From contig NZ_CAJYPS010000014.1 of assembly GCF_913777145.1 (NCBI RefSeq), forward strand, positions 186,001 through 250,000: a stretch of DNA of 64,000 nucleotides. The letters run 5' to 3'. Position numbers and translations under genes: made by a program. Below are positions 44,716-53,893 of the stretch, piece after piece. Within the stretch, counting starts at the first letter, position 1. Each line of letters starts with the position of its first letter. Below the pieces are notes generated by a model that was not told the origin of the DNA, did not search any database, and was given only the letters and a program-made list of their open reading frames with translations. This stretch comes from an uncultured Roseateles sp. (GTDB lineage Bacteria; Pseudomonadota; Gammaproteobacteria; Burkholderiales; Burkholderiaceae_C).

Positions 44716-45294
44716 ATGGCCGCCGACCGGATTACCCTGACCAACCAGTTCCTGATCGCCATGCCCGGCATGGCCGATGAGGCTTTCGCCGGGACGGTGA
44801 TCTACCTGTGCGAGCACAACGACAACGGCGCGCTGGGCCTGGTGATCAACAAGCCCATCTCGCTGACGCTGGGCTCGCTGTTCGAGAAGGTGGAGCTGAG
44901 CCCGCCCGACGACGAACTGGCCGCGACCCAGGTGTTCTACGGCGGCCCGGTGCAGACCGACCGCGGTTTCGTGCTGCACGAGCCGCTGGACGAGACCGGC
45001 GGCCACTACAACGCGACGCTGGCCGTGCCCGGCGGCCTGGAGATGACCACCAGCCGCGACGTGCTGGAGGCGCTGTCCAACGGCGCCGGCCCCAAGAAGC
45101 TGCTGGTCACGCTGGGCTACAGCGGCTGGGCCGCGGGCCAGCTGGAGGAAGAGCTGGGCCGCAACGGCTGGCTCACGGTGGACGCATCGCCCGAGATCAT
45201 CTTCGACACGCCGGTGGAGCAGCGCTACGAGAAGGCGCTGGGCCTGCTGGGCGTGGACCCGCGCATGCTGAGTGCGGATGCGGGGCATGCATGA
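44716..45294 (+). CDS. YqgE/AlgH family protein
   Basis: A 192-residue UPF0301 protein: LTNQFLIAMPGMADEAFAGTVIYLCEHND and GALGLVINKP are conserved hallmarks. The family is linked to regulation in Pseudomonas (AlgH) but its biochemical role is unsettled. It usually stands next to ruvX, as here. There is no ribosome-binding site in the short upstream gap. Confidence 0.94.
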   Translation: MAADRITLTNQFLIAMPGMADEAFAGTVIYLCEHNDNGALGLVINKPISLTLGSLFEKVELSPPDDELAATQVFYGGPVQTDRGFVLHEPLDETGGHYNATLAVPGGLEMTTSRDVLEALSNGAGPKKLLVTLGYSGWAAGQLEEELGRNGWLTVDASPEIIFDTPVEQRYEKALGLLGVDPRMLSADAGHA

Positions 45295-45340
45295 GCCCCT
45301 CGCCCGGTCTTGCCGCGCTGAACGCGGGCCAGCCCAGTCG

Positions 45341-45385
45341 GTCCCCCGAGGGGACGGCGATTGACCGGGCATCCAGCCCGGTCAA
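45341..45385 (+). repeat. Two tandem stem-loops before ruvX-pyrR-pyrB
   Basis: Stem 1 (45341-45355): GTCCCC, loop CGA, GGGGAC. Stem 2 (45361-45385): TTGACCGGGC, loop ATCCA, GCCCGGTCAA, a perfect ten-base stem. Flanking bases GGCGAT and ATCGCC extend it with a two-base bulge. They sit in the 159-base gap between yqgE and ruvX. The structure could be an RNA regulator of the downstream pyr genes or an intergenic repeat; no T-run terminator follows. Confidence 0.6.
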
Positions 45386-45453
45386 CATCGCCCCGCGGGC
45401 CAGCTTGGGGCGGCCCGGCGCTTGGCCCCATTTCGGCCGTCTGGGCGGCTGAA

Positions 45454-45849
45454 ATGCCAGCAACGCTCCCGACGGCCCATCAGTCGTTCCTCGCCTTCGA
45501 TTTCGGCCTCAAGCGCATAGGCGTGGCCTCGGGCTCGCGCCTGCTGGGTGGCGCCGAGCCGCGCGGCACGCTGCGCGGCGGCGATTTCGATGGCATTGCG
45601 GCTCTTATCAAGACCTGGCAGCCGGACGCGCTGGTGATCGGCGTGCCGCGTCACCCCGATGGCGCACCGCACGAGATGACCGCCAAGGCCCAGGCCTTCG
45701 GGCGGCGCCTGGCCGGGCGCTTCCACCTGCCGGTGTTTGAGGTGGATGAGCGCTACACCAGCGTGGACGCCGAGGATGCGGGTGCGCAGGACGTCGACGC
45801 GGCCGCCGCGACCCTCATCCTCGAACAGTTTTTCAGGGAACATCCATGA
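45454..45849 (+). CDS. ruvX: Holliday junction resolvase-like protein RuvX/YqgF
   Basis: A 131-residue RNase H-fold nuclease family protein linked to 16S rRNA maturation and recombination. It has the motif FLAFDFGLKRIGVA, VIGVPRHPDG, and VDERYTSVDAEDAG with the acidic cluster. ATG 45454 is preferred because the extra N-terminal sequence in a longer frame crosses the stem-loops. The last bases (ATGA) overlap pyrR. Confidence 0.93.
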   Translation: MPATLPTAHQSFLAFDFGLKRIGVASGSRLLGGAEPRGTLRGGDFDGIAALIKTWQPDALVIGVPRHPDGAPHEMTAKAQAFGRRLAGRFHLPVFEVDERYTSVDAEDAGAQDVDAAAATLILEQFFREHP

Positions 45850-46337
45850 GCAATCTTCTGCTGGACGCCGAGGCGCTGTACCTCGAGCTCAAGCGCGGTG
45901 TGCAGCGCCTGCTGACCGCCGACACCGCCCTGGTGGGCATCTGGAGCGGCGGCGCCTGGCTGGCCGAGCGCCTGGCGGCCGACCTGGGCCTGGGCCCGGT
46001 GGGCGTGATCTCCAGCGCGCTGCACCGTGACGACTTCGGCTCCAAGGGCCTGTCCGGTGCGGCCGACCACACCAAGCTGCCCTTCGACGTGAACGGCCGC
46101 GACGTGCTGCTGATCGACGACGTGCTCTACACCGGCCGCACCACGCGGGCCGTCATCAACGAGCTGTTCGACTTCGGCCGCCCGGCCCGCGTGCAGCTGG
46201 CGGTGCTGGTGGACCGTGGCGGCCGCGAGCTGCCCATCGAGCCCGGCTTCTCCGCCGCGCGCGTGAACCTGCCGGCCGACCAGAAGCTGCGCCTGGCGCG
46301 TGCGCTGGACGGCCAATTCAGCTTTGAGGTGCAGTGA
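45846..46337 (+). CDS. pyrR: Pyr operon regulator / uracil phosphoribosyltransferase PyrR
   Basis: A 163-residue type I phosphoribosyltransferase with the PRPP loop [16 protein letters not shown]. In Gram-positive bacteria PyrR binds pyr leader RNA to attenuate transcription and also makes UMP from uracil. In Burkholderiales it is encoded with pyrB, but its regulatory role is less established. Overlaps with ruvX (ATGA) and pyrB indicate one operon. RNA binding is inferred only from family. Confidence 0.93.
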   Translation: MSNLLLDAEALYLELKRGVQRLLTADTALVGIWSGGAWLAERLAADLGLGPVGVISSALHRDDFGSKGLSGAADHTKLPFDVNGRDVLLIDDVLYTGRTTRAVINELFDFGRPARVQLAVLVDRGGRELPIEPGFSAARVNLPADQKLRLARALDGQFSFEVQ

Positions 46338-47299
46338 TGTTGAGCAAGCGAAACCCCCAACTCAACAAGAACGGCGAGCTCATCCACCTGCTGTCCACCG
46401 AGGGCCTGCCGCGCGCGGTCATCGAGCAGATCCTGGACACCGCGGGCAGCTTTTTGTCGGTGAACGACCGCGAGGTCAAGAAGGTGCCGCTGCTGCGCGG
46501 CAAGTCGGTGTTCAACCTGTTCTTCGAGAACAGCACGCGCACCCGCACCACCTTCGAGATCGCGGCCAAGCGCCTGTCGGCCGACGTCATCAACCTGGAC
46601 ATCGCGCGCAGCTCCACCGCCAAGGGCGAGACGCTGCTGGACACCATCGCCAACCTCAGCGCGATGCATGCCGACATGTTTGTCGTGCGCCACAGCGACA
46701 GCGGTGCGCCCTACCTGATCGCCCAGCACTGCGCGCCCCATGTGCACGTGGTGAACGCCGGTGACGGCCGCCATGCGCATCCGACGCAGGGCCTGCTGGA
46801 CATGTACACGATCCGGCACTTCAAGAAGGACTTCACGCAGCTGACCGTGGCCATTGTGGGCGACATCGTGCACTCGCGCGTGGCGCGCAGCGACATCCAT
46901 GCGCTGAGCATCCTGGGCGTGCCCGAGATACGCGCGGTGGGCCCCAAGACCCTGGTGCCGGGCGACCTCAAGGACATGGGCGTGCGCGTATGCCACGACA
47001 TGGCCGAGGGCATACGCGGCGCCGACGTCATCATCATGCTGCGCCTGCAGAACGAGCGCATGAACGGCGCGATGCTGCCCAGCAGCGGCGAGTTCTTCAA
47101 GCACTTCGGCCTCACGCCGGAGAAGCTGGCGCTGGCCAAGCCCGATGCCATCGTGATGCACCCCGGCCCCATCAACCGCGGCGTGGAGATCGCGTCCGAG
47201 GTGGCCGACGGCACGCAGAGCGTGATCCTGCCCCAGGTCACCTTCGGCATCGCGGTGCGCATGGCGGTGATGGCGATTCTGGCGGGCAACGACGCATGA
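46337..47299 (+). CDS. pyrB: Aspartate carbamoyltransferase catalytic subunit
   Basis: Catalyses carbamoyl-aspartate formation, the committed step of pyrimidine synthesis. It has the carbamoyl-phosphate motif [22 protein letters not shown] and the aspartate-binding [13 protein letters not shown] 46337 overlaps the pyrR stop by one base; GTG at 46334 is an alternative. The product is 320 residues. No pyrI is present; the next gene encodes a zinc-less dihydroorotase homologue, as in the pyrB-pyrC' type of holoenzyme. Confidence 0.95.
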   Translation: MLSKRNPQLNKNGELIHLLSTEGLPRAVIEQILDTAGSFLSVNDREVKKVPLLRGKSVFNLFFENSTRTRTTFEIAAKRLSADVINLDIARSSTAKGETLLDTIANLSAMHADMFVVRHSDSGAPYLIAQHCAPHVHVVNAGDGRHAHPTQGLLDMYTIRHFKKDFTQLTVAIVGDIVHSRVARSDIHALSILGVPEIRAVGPKTLVPGDLKDMGVRVCHDMAEGIRGADVIIMLRLQNERMNGAMLPSSGEFFKHFGLTPEKLALAKPDAIVMHPGPINRGVEIASEVADGTQSVILPQVTFGIAVRMAVMAILAGNDA

Positions 47300-47388
47300 A
47301 GGTGAGCCCACCCCCTACGCGCTTCGCGCGCCCCCTCGAGGGGGCACTCCCGGCCGACCGGCCAAGCCGGTTCGGCGGGAGTCGCTGG
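47300..47388 (+). repeat. Intergenic GC-rich repeat element, copy C
   Basis: It begins right after the pyrB stop. The order is ACCCCCTA, hairpin CGCGC-TTC-GCGCG, CCCCCTCGAGGGGGC, a short spacer, GGCC, CCGGC/GCCGG arms around CAA, then TTC and GGCGGG. It is the best-formed of the three copies and interrupts the otherwise overlapping pyrR-pyrB-pyrC' genes. Confidence 0.75.
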
Positions 47389-47441
47389 ACGGGCGGCGGC
47401 GCTGCGCGCGCCTCTTTTGGTTTTGCACCGGAGTGCTGCAA

Positions 47442-48752
47442 GTGAAGATCATCATCAAGAACGGCCGGCTGATCGACCCGGCCTCGGGCCTGGACCGCGT
47501 CGGTGACCTGGCGATCGCCAATGGCCGCATCGTGGGCCTGGGTGAGGTGGCCGACTTCGGCGCCGACCGCACGCTGGACGCCAGCGGCCTCATCGTCGCG
47601 CCCGGCCTGGTGGACCTGTGCGCCCGCCTGCGCGAGCCCGGCCACGAGCACGAGGGCCTGCTGGAGAGCGAGCTGGCCGCGGCGGCCGCTGGCGGCGTGA
47701 CCAGCCTGGTCTGCCCGCCCGATACCGATCCGGTGCTGGACGAGCCCGGCCTGGTCGACATGCTGAAGTTCCGCGCCCGCAAGCTCAGCCGCTGCCGGCT
47801 GTTCCCGCTGGGTGCGCTGACCCGCGGCCTGGCCGGCCAGCAGCTCACCGAGATGGCCGAGCTGACCGAGTCCGGCTGCATAGGCTTTTCGCAGGCCGAG
47901 CAGCCCATACAGGACACGCTGGTGCTGTCGCGTGCGCTGCTGTACGCGGCCACCTATGGCTACACGGTGTGGCTGCGCCCGCAGGATGCCTACTTGAGCG
48001 GCGGCGTCGCGGCCAGCGGCTCGGTCGCCACGCGCCTGGGCTTGTCCGGCGTGCCGGTCACGGCCGAGACGGTCGCGCTGCACACCATCTTCGAGCTGAT
48101 GCGCTCCACCGGCGCGCGCGTGCACCTGTGCCGTCTGTCCAGCGCGGCCGGCGTGGCGCTGCTGCGCGCGGCCAAGGCCGAGGGCCTCGCGGTCACGGCC
48201 GACGTGTCCATCAACTCGCTGCACCTCAGCGATGTGGACATCGGCTATTTCGACTCGGCCATGCGCCTGACGCCGCCGCTGCGCCAGGGCCGCGACCGTG
48301 ACGCGCTGCGCGCGGCGCTGGCCGATGGCACGCTGGATGCGCTGGTGTCCGACCACATGCCGGTCACCGCCGACGAGAAGGCCGTGCCCTTCGCCGAGGC
48401 CACGCCCGGCGCCACCGGCCTGGAACTGCTGCTGAGCCTGGCGCTGCGCTGGGCGCAGGACAGCGGCCTGCCGCTGGCCAAGGCGCTGGCCGTGGTGACG
48501 GCCGAGCCGGTGCGGGTGCTGGGCCCGGCGCTGGGCTCGCTGGCGGCCAGTGCCGGCCGCCTGGTGGACGGCGGCGTGGCCGACGTCTGCGTGTTCGATG
48601 CCGGCCGCAGCTGGGGCGTGACGCCCGAGGCGCTGGTCAGCCAGGGCAAGCACACGCCGTTCGAGTTCTCCCGCAGCGGCTTCGAGCTGCCGGCGCGGGT
48701 GCGCTACACGCTGGTGGCCGGCCACCTGGCACACGAAGCCGCCGGGGCCTGA
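47442..48752 (+). CDS. Dihydroorotase-like protein lacking zinc ligands (PyrC')
   Basis: A 436-residue homologue of class I dihydroorotase, recognised by LREPGHEHEG and GFSQAEQPI. It lacks the catalytic metal site. The DxHxH motif reads DLCARLREPG (C60-A61-R62), HLS is CRLS (R231), PHH is INS (257-259); only the D304-H305 region (SDHMPV) remains. It is probably the inactive partner that assembles aspartate carbamoyltransferase, as in Pseudomonas. GTG 47442, with GGAG eight bases upstream, is preferred over GTG 47433. Confidence 0.9.
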   Translation: MKIIIKNGRLIDPASGLDRVGDLAIANGRIVGLGEVADFGADRTLDASGLIVAPGLVDLCARLREPGHEHEGLLESELAAAAAGGVTSLVCPPDTDPVLDEPGLVDMLKFRARKLSRCRLFPLGALTRGLAGQQLTEMAELTESGCIGFSQAEQPIQDTLVLSRALLYAATYGYTVWLRPQDAYLSGGVAASGSVATRLGLSGVPVTAETVALHTIFELMRSTGARVHLCRLSSAAGVALLRAAKAEGLAVTADVSINSLHLSDVDIGYFDSAMRLTPPLRQGRDRDALRAALADGTLDALVSDHMPVTADEKAVPFAEATPGATGLELLLSLALRWAQDSGLPLAKALAVVTAEPVRVLGPALGSLAASAGRLVDGGVADVCVFDAGRSWGVTPEALVSQGKHTPFEFSRSGFELPARVRYTLVAGHLAHEAAGA

Positions 48753-48757
48753 GCGGC

Positions 48758-49495
48758 ATGCGTGCGCTGGTGGGTGCCTGGCGCCTGATGCGGCTGGTGC
48801 CGCATGTGCTGCATGGCCTGCTGATCGTGCGGCGCCGCTTCGCCAGCCTGGCGCCGGACACGCGCCATGCGCTGATCCGCTGGTGGTCGCGCAAGACCCT
48901 GGCCCTCCTGGGCATAGAGCTGCAGGCCACGGGCGTGGAGCAGGCGCAGCCGGCCGGCCAGCTGCTGATCGCCAACCATGTGTCCTGGCTGGACATCGCG
49001 GCGGTGCATGCGGTGCTGCCGCAGGCGCGCTTCGTGTCCAAGTCAGACGTGAAGCACTGGCCGCTGGTGGGTGCGCTGGTGGAGGGCGCGGGCACGCTGT
49101 TCATCGAACGCAGCAGCAAGCGCGATGCGCTGCGCGTGGTGCACCAGAGTGCCACCGCGCTGCAGGCGGGCGATTGCGTGGCGGTCTTCCCCGAGGGCAC
49201 GACCGGCGCCGGCCCCGAGCTGCTGCCCTTCCACGGCAACCTGCTGCAGGCGGCGATCTCGGTCGAGGCGGCGGTGCTGCCGGTGGTGCTGCGCTGGCAC
49301 CAGCCCGGCGAGCGCTTCAGCACCGCGGCCCGCTTCATCGGCGACACCACGCTGGCCCAGAGCCTGTGGCGCATCGCCTGCGCACGCGGCCTGGCCATCC
49401 AGGTCCAGGTGTTGCCGGCGGTGCCCGCCGCCGGCCAGGAGCGCCGCGCACTGGCCGAGGCGCTGCGCGCCGAGCTGGTGCGCAAGCTGGGCTGA
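48758..49495 (+). CDS. plsC: 1-acyl-sn-glycerol-3-phosphate acyltransferase family protein
   Basis: A 245-residue membrane-associated acyltransferase of phospholipid synthesis. The catalytic Hx4D motif is H74-D79 (NHVSWLD) and the glycerol-phosphate-binding motif is FPEGTTG. A hydrophobic N-terminus (LMRLVPHVLHGLLIV) precedes it. It follows pyrC' by five bases and ends convergent with the helicase gene. The substrate, lysophosphatidate or another acyl acceptor, is not certain. Confidence 0.9.
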   Translation: MRALVGAWRLMRLVPHVLHGLLIVRRRFASLAPDTRHALIRWWSRKTLALLGIELQATGVEQAQPAGQLLIANHVSWLDIAAVHAVLPQARFVSKSDVKHWPLVGALVEGAGTLFIERSSKRDALRVVHQSATALQAGDCVAVFPEGTTGAGPELLPFHGNLLQAAISVEAAVLPVVLRWHQPGERFSTAARFIGDTTLAQSLWRIACARGLAIQVQVLPAVPAAGQERRALAEALRAELVRKLG

Positions 49496-49503
49496 TCCCT
49501 CGT

Positions 49504-51480
49504 TCAGCCCAGCAGCCCGGCGTCTGCCAGAAAGCGCGAGGGCCGGGCCGGGTCGTAGGCCAGGGTCAGGCGTTGCCGGGCGCGGGTGATGGCCACGTAG
49601 AGCAGGTTGCGGTTCTCGGTCGCGTCGCCGCTGCTGGCGAATTCGCCGCGCGACAGGTTGGGCAGCAGCACATGGTCGAACTCCAGCCCCTTGGCCGCGG
49701 CGATGGAGGACAGCATCACGCGGCCGGCGCGCTGCGGTCGGGCCTGGCGGGCGTCCAGTGCGTCCAGCAGGCGGAAGAACTCGGGCAGCTCGGCGCCCTC
49801 GGCGCGGGCCAGCTCCACCAGCTGCGTGAGGTTGTCCTGCACCTGCTGCGCATCGTCCTGGCTGACCAGCACTGCGCGCGCCAGCGCCAGCGGCTGCAGA
49901 GCCGGCAGCAGCGCCTCGGTGAACAGCGCCAGCGAGCCGGTCTTCAGCAGGTCCAGCGCGGCCTGCAGGCGCTGGCGCGCCAGCGGCGCCGCATTGCGCC
50001 AGACCTGACCCTCTATGAAATGTCGCAGGCCGTCCGGGTGGGCCACGGCCTGGGCGATGGCCTCGCGCTGGGCGCTGACCGCGTCCAGGTCGCGCAGCTC
50101 GTGGCTGTCCACCCAGGCGCCGGCAAACAGCAGCAGCGCTTCCAGCATGGCGGCGCGCTGGGCCGGGTCCCGCAGGCCCGAGAAATCGTCCTGACCGTAG
50201 GCGTGCAAGCCGCGCAGCAGCAGCAGTTCGCGCCGGCGCAAGAAGGGCTGCAGGCCCTGCAGGCCGTAGTCCACGCCCAGGCCCAGCAGCTCGCGCTCGA
50301 TCAGCACCGAGTGCGCCGGCCGGCGCAGCAGGATGCGCAGCTCACCCAGCGCCTGCTGCTGCAGATGCTCGCGCGCCGCCTGCGCTACCAGCCGTGCCAT
50401 CACGCGCGGTGATTCGGCGTGCAGCGCGGCGATTTGCGTGTCGCGCCCGGCCCAGCCGGCATAGGGCTTGCGCGCCAGCCGGCCGGCGGCCTGGGCCAGC
50501 GCGGGGCCGAAGCGGTAGCTGGCGGTCAGCGGCAGGCGCACCGGCACGCCGATCTCCTGCTCGAACTGCGCATGCATGAAGCCGGCCTCGGCGCCGGCCT
50601 GGGAGTGGATGACCTGGTCACGGTCGCCCACGCCGACGAAGGCGGCGCGTCGGTTCGCGGCTAGCAGCGCCTTCAGCACGGTGAACATCGCGCGGTTCAG
50701 GTCGTGCATCTCGTCCACGACGATCAGCGCCAGGCCCAGCCGCAACGGCGAGGCCTCGCCGTCGAATTCACCGGCCAGCAGCGCGCGGGCCAGGTCGTAG
50801 GTGGCGTCGCCCGCGAAGCGGAAGGCCGGCCGGTCCGGGTGGCCGCCGCGGCGCATGAACTCGTAGGCGCTGCGCACCCGCAGCGTCAGGTAGTCCACGC
50901 CCAGTTCGTCGGCCAGTTCGGGCGTGAGGCGCTGGTCGGGCTCCAGCTGCTCCAGCAGCAGCCGCCCCTTGAGCAGCGCAAAGGCCTGCAGCAGCCCCTC
51001 CAGCAGCGCCTCGGGCGGCACGCCGGGGTGCAGGGCCTCGGGGTGGCGCTCGTCCTCGTAAGACTGGGCGCGCTCCAAGGCACGCAGCAGCTGGGGCTTG
51101 AGCTGCTCCAGCGTGTCCAGCCTCAGCACCGGCGCGCCCTCCAGCGGCTCCATCAGCCACGCGCAGAAGTCGTCGAAGCTGCTGATGTGCAGGCGCTGCA
51201 CCAGCGCCGGTGCCACGCCGATCTGCAGCAGCTGGCGGTGCAGCGCCTGCACTGCGGGCTCGGTATAGGTCAGCGCCAGCACCATCTCGGGCTGGGCGCC
51301 GCGGGCCAGCGCCTGCGCGATGCGCAGCGCCAGCGTGGTGGTCTTGGCCGCGCCGGCATTGGCCTCCACCAGCGTGTGGCGGTGCCGAGCCAGCTGTATG
51401 GCCCGCTGCTCCGGCGTGGGCGTGATGCCGGCGGGCTGGAAGGGCGGGACGGCGGGCGGGGAGGCGGTGGTGTCGGTCAA
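49504..51480 (-). CDS. UvrD/Rep-like superfamily 1 helicase
   Basis: A 658-residue ATP-dependent helicase. Motif I is ANAGAAKTTT (residues 40-49), departing from the standard GxGKT by an Ala; motif II is DEMHD where UvrD has DEAQD; motif III/IV contain GVGDRDQVIHSQAGAE; motif V/VI are LSSIAAAKGLEFDHV and LLYVAITRARQRL. All helicase motifs are present, so it is probably active, but it is not a close match to UvrD, Rep or PcrA. The start codon is TTG at 51480. The family role, repair or defence, is unknown. Confidence 0.88.
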   Translation of the reverse strand: MTDTTASPPAVPPFQPAGITPTPEQRAIQLARHRHTLVEANAGAAKTTTLALRIAQALARGAQPEMVLALTYTEPAVQALHRQLLQIGVAPALVQRLHISSFDDFCAWLMEPLEGAPVLRLDTLEQLKPQLLRALERAQSYEDERHPEALHPGVPPEALLEGLLQAFALLKGRLLLEQLEPDQRLTPELADELGVDYLTLRVRSAYEFMRRGGHPDRPAFRFAGDATYDLARALLAGEFDGEASPLRLGLALIVVDEMHDLNRAMFTVLKALLAANRRAAFVGVGDRDQVIHSQAGAEAGFMHAQFEQEIGVPVRLPLTASYRFGPALAQAAGRLARKPYAGWAGRDTQIAALHAESPRVMARLVAQAAREHLQQQALGELRILLRRPAHSVLIERELLGLGVDYGLQGLQPFLRRRELLLLRGLHAYGQDDFSGLRDPAQRAAMLEALLLFAGAWVDSHELRDLDAVSAQREAIAQAVAHPDGLRHFIEGQVWRNAAPLARQRLQAALDLLKTGSLALFTEALLPALQPLALARAVLVSQDDAQQVQDNLTQLVELARAEGAELPEFFRLLDALDARQARPQRAGRVMLSSIAAAKGLEFDHVLLPNLSRGEFASSGDATENRNLLYVAITRARQRLTLAYDPARPSRFLADAGLLG

Positions 51481-51656
51481 CGCGGATCGTGAGGGTGGGA
51501 TTCGGCCCAGCTTGGCCAGGACTTGGCCCAGCTCGGCGTCAGGAATGCACGGCAGGGCCAGGCCTTACCTGCCAGCAACATGGCCGAACAAGCCCGCTGG
51601 CGGCTTGGGCGACTAGGCTGGCGGGCGGTGCAGGTGCCGGATTTTGAAGGATGGCG

Positions 51657-53198
51657 ATGAAGCTCAGTGATTACAGGCTGTCTACCCGCTTGGCCGCGGG
51701 CTTTGGTGCGGTGTTGGTGCTGTTGGCGCTGATGCTGGTGATCGCCTGTGTGAGTCTGGGCCATGCGGCCGCGGACACCCGCGAGATGATGGCGACGCCG
51801 CTGCGCAAGGAGCGCCTGGTCAGCGAGTGGTACATGCTCACGCTGGTCGGCGTGAAGCGCTACACCGCGATCGCCAAGAGCAGCGATGCCAGCCTGGCGG
51901 ACTATTTCGCCAGCGACGTGAAGGCCTCCACTGCGCGCGGCAACGAGTTGCTGAATGAACTGGATGCGCTGCCCAAGAGCGACGAGGAGCAGCACGCGGT
52001 GGCGCAGCTGTTCGACGCGCGCAAGCTCTACATCGCGACGCGCGACCGCATCGCTGCCGCCAAGAAGTCCGGCGACGAGGCGGGGGCGCTGCAGATCCTG
52101 AACCAGGACTTCCGCCCGCAGGCCGAAGCCTTTCTGGACAAGATGCAGGGCTATCTGCGCTTCCAGCAGCAGACGCTGGACCAGATGGCCCAGGGTGTGG
52201 ATGCGGCCACCCAGGCTGCGCAATGGCGGCTGGGGCTGATCGGCGCGCTGGCGCTGCTGGTGGGCGCCGCCGGCGCCTGGGTGCTGACCCGCTCGGTGGT
52301 CAGGCCGGTGGCCCAGGCCTCGCAGCTGGTGGCCGCGATTGCTGGCGGCGACCTGACGGTGCGGGTGCAGACCGATGGCCGCGACGAGATCGCCACCATG
52401 CTGCGCGCGCTGGAGCAGATGCGTCAGAGCCTGCAGCAGGCCATCGCCCAGGTGCGCGATTCCTCCGACAGCATCCAGCATTCCTGCCAGGAGGTGGCGC
52501 TGGGCAACCAGGATCTCAGCCAGCGCACCGAGCAGACCGCATCCAGCGTGCAGGGGGCGGCCAGCGTGATGGACGAGCTCAACGGCACGGTGGGCAATAC
52601 CGCCCAGTCCGCCAGCGAGGCCAGCCGGCTGGCGGTGGTGGCGGCGGATGTCGCGGGGCGCGGCGGCGCGGTGGTGGCGGACGTGGTGCAGACCATGGAT
52701 CGCATCCAGGGCAGCTCGCACAAGATCGCCGACATCATCGGCGTCATCGACGGCATCGCATTCCAGACCAACATCCTGGCGCTGAACGCGGCCGTGGAAG
52801 CCGCGCGTGCCGGCGAGCAGGGCCGGGGCTTTGCGGTGGTTGCGTCCGAGGTGCGCAGCCTGGCCAGCCGCTCGGCCGAGGCGGCGCGCGAGATCAAGCG
52901 CCTGATCCAGGCCAGCGTGGAACAGGTGGAATCGGGCTCCGCGCTGGTGAGTCGGGCCGGCGAGACCATGGCCGAGGTGGTGGCCTCGATACGCCGGGTG
53001 ACCGACCTGGTCAGCGACATCAGCGCGGCCTGCAGCGAGCAGGCCCAGGGCGTGTCCCAGGTGTCGTCCGCGGTGTCGCAGATCGACGGCTCTACGCAGC
53101 AGAACGCGGCCATGGTGGAAGAGATCGCGGCCGCCGCATCCAGCCTGCAGGGCCAGGCCCAGAGCCTGGTGCAGGCGGTGCAGGTGTTCCGGCTCTGA
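51657..53198 (+). CDS. Methyl-accepting chemotaxis protein
   Basis: A 513-residue receptor. It has TM1 (~14-36), a ~150-residue periplasmic four-helix domain, TM2 (~190-212: [23 protein letters not shown]), HAMP, and a cytoplasmic hairpin with [20 protein letters not shown] (partial). The GAAGG six bases upstream favours ATG 51657 over 51651. The signalling region is almost identical to the receptor at 57518. There is no C-terminal CheR-docking pentapeptide. The ligand is unknown. Confidence 0.93.
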   Translation: MKLSDYRLSTRLAAGFGAVLVLLALMLVIACVSLGHAAADTREMMATPLRKERLVSEWYMLTLVGVKRYTAIAKSSDASLADYFASDVKASTARGNELLNELDALPKSDEEQHAVAQLFDARKLYIATRDRIAAAKKSGDEAGALQILNQDFRPQAEAFLDKMQGYLRFQQQTLDQMAQGVDAATQAAQWRLGLIGALALLVGAAGAWVLTRSVVRPVAQASQLVAAIAGGDLTVRVQTDGRDEIATMLRALEQMRQSLQQAIAQVRDSSDSIQHSCQEVALGNQDLSQRTEQTASSVQGAASVMDELNGTVGNTAQSASEASRLAVVAADVAGRGGAVVADVVQTMDRIQGSSHKIADIIGVIDGIAFQTNILALNAAVEAARAGEQGRGFAVVASEVRSLASRSAEAAREIKRLIQASVEQVESGSALVSRAGETMAEVVASIRRVTDLVSDISAACSEQAQGVSQVSSAVSQIDGSTQQNAAMVEEIAAAASSLQGQAQSLVQAVQVFRL

Positions 53199-53210
53199 GC
53201 CGCGGGCTCA
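53196..53210. terminator. Palindromic hairpin spanning both convergent stops
   Basis: TGAGCC, loop GCG, GGCTCA. The left arm begins with the TGA of the chemoreceptor gene and the right arm ends with the TGA, read on the other strand, of the DUF4254 gene. It could terminate or stabilise both transcripts. No T-run is present. Confidence 0.5.
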
Positions 53211-53837
53211 GCCGCCGCGGCCCTCGGCGACCAGCGCCGGGTTCAGGCGCGGGTCGTTGTACATCTTGAACTGGCGGTAGACCTTGAAATAGGCCCGGCC
53301 GGCGCGCGCGTCGGCCAGCAGCTCGTCATAACAGCTGCCCAGGTCGGCGCGCTGCTGGATCAGGCGCTGCAGGCGCTCGGTGCAGGCCTGGCGGTGAGCA
53401 TCGTCCACGTCGGTGCGCAGGGTCTGCTCGCGCATCGCGGCGATCTTGAGGCCCAGGATGGAGATGCGGTCCAGCATGGAGCCGGCGGTCTCGCTGTTCA
53501 GGCGCGCACCGGCCGGCACCGTGGAGCGGGGCAGGGCGCTCGCGATGGTGGCTGGGTCCACCAGGCCCAAAGCGCTCAGCAGGAACTCGTCCACGCGCTC
53601 GATGGCGTCATTGCGGGCCTGGTTGTGGCGGTCGATCGCGCGCTTGTTGGCCACGATCTCGGCATCCGGCGCCTGGGTGCGGCGGGCCAGGTCCTCCTGG
53701 GCCCACAGGCTGCGGTTGTGGAAGTGGTTGACGGCGATCCAGCCGTGGACGTCGGTGGCCGTGGGGGCGACAGGGGCGGTCGCCAGCGCCGCGTCGTGGG
53801 CGGCGATCACGTCGGCCGAGGAGGGCAGGGTGCTCAT
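53208..53837 (-). CDS. DUF4254 domain protein
   Basis: A 209-residue helical protein of the DUF4254 family: N-terminal NHFHNRSLWAQEDLARR, middle NKRAIDRHNQARNDAIERVDE, C-terminal YFKVYRQFKMYNDPRLNP. Function is unknown; members sit beside glycosyltransferase genes. Here it is divergent from a family 9 glycosyltransferase with 56 bases between, supporting a cell-envelope role. ATG 53837 gives the natural N-terminus. Confidence 0.88.
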   Translation of the reverse strand: MSTLPSSADVIAAHDAALATAPVAPTATDVHGWIAVNHFHNRSLWAQEDLARRTQAPDAEIVANKRAIDRHNQARNDAIERVDEFLLSALGLVDPATIASALPRSTVPAGARLNSETAGSMLDRISILGLKIAAMREQTLRTDVDDAHRQACTERLQRLIQQRADLGSCYDELLADARAGRAYFKVYRQFKMYNDPRLNPALVAEGRGG

Positions 53838-53893
53838 GGGAGTCTGGGGCTTGGGCGCTGGCAGAATCGCGCGCCACTTGTTCGGAACTGCCG

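Noticed and set aside
47442..48752. Calling this gene a normal catalytic dihydroorotase
   Set aside because: The zinc-ligand histidines are replaced at every expected position, so catalysis is unlikely despite overall similarity.
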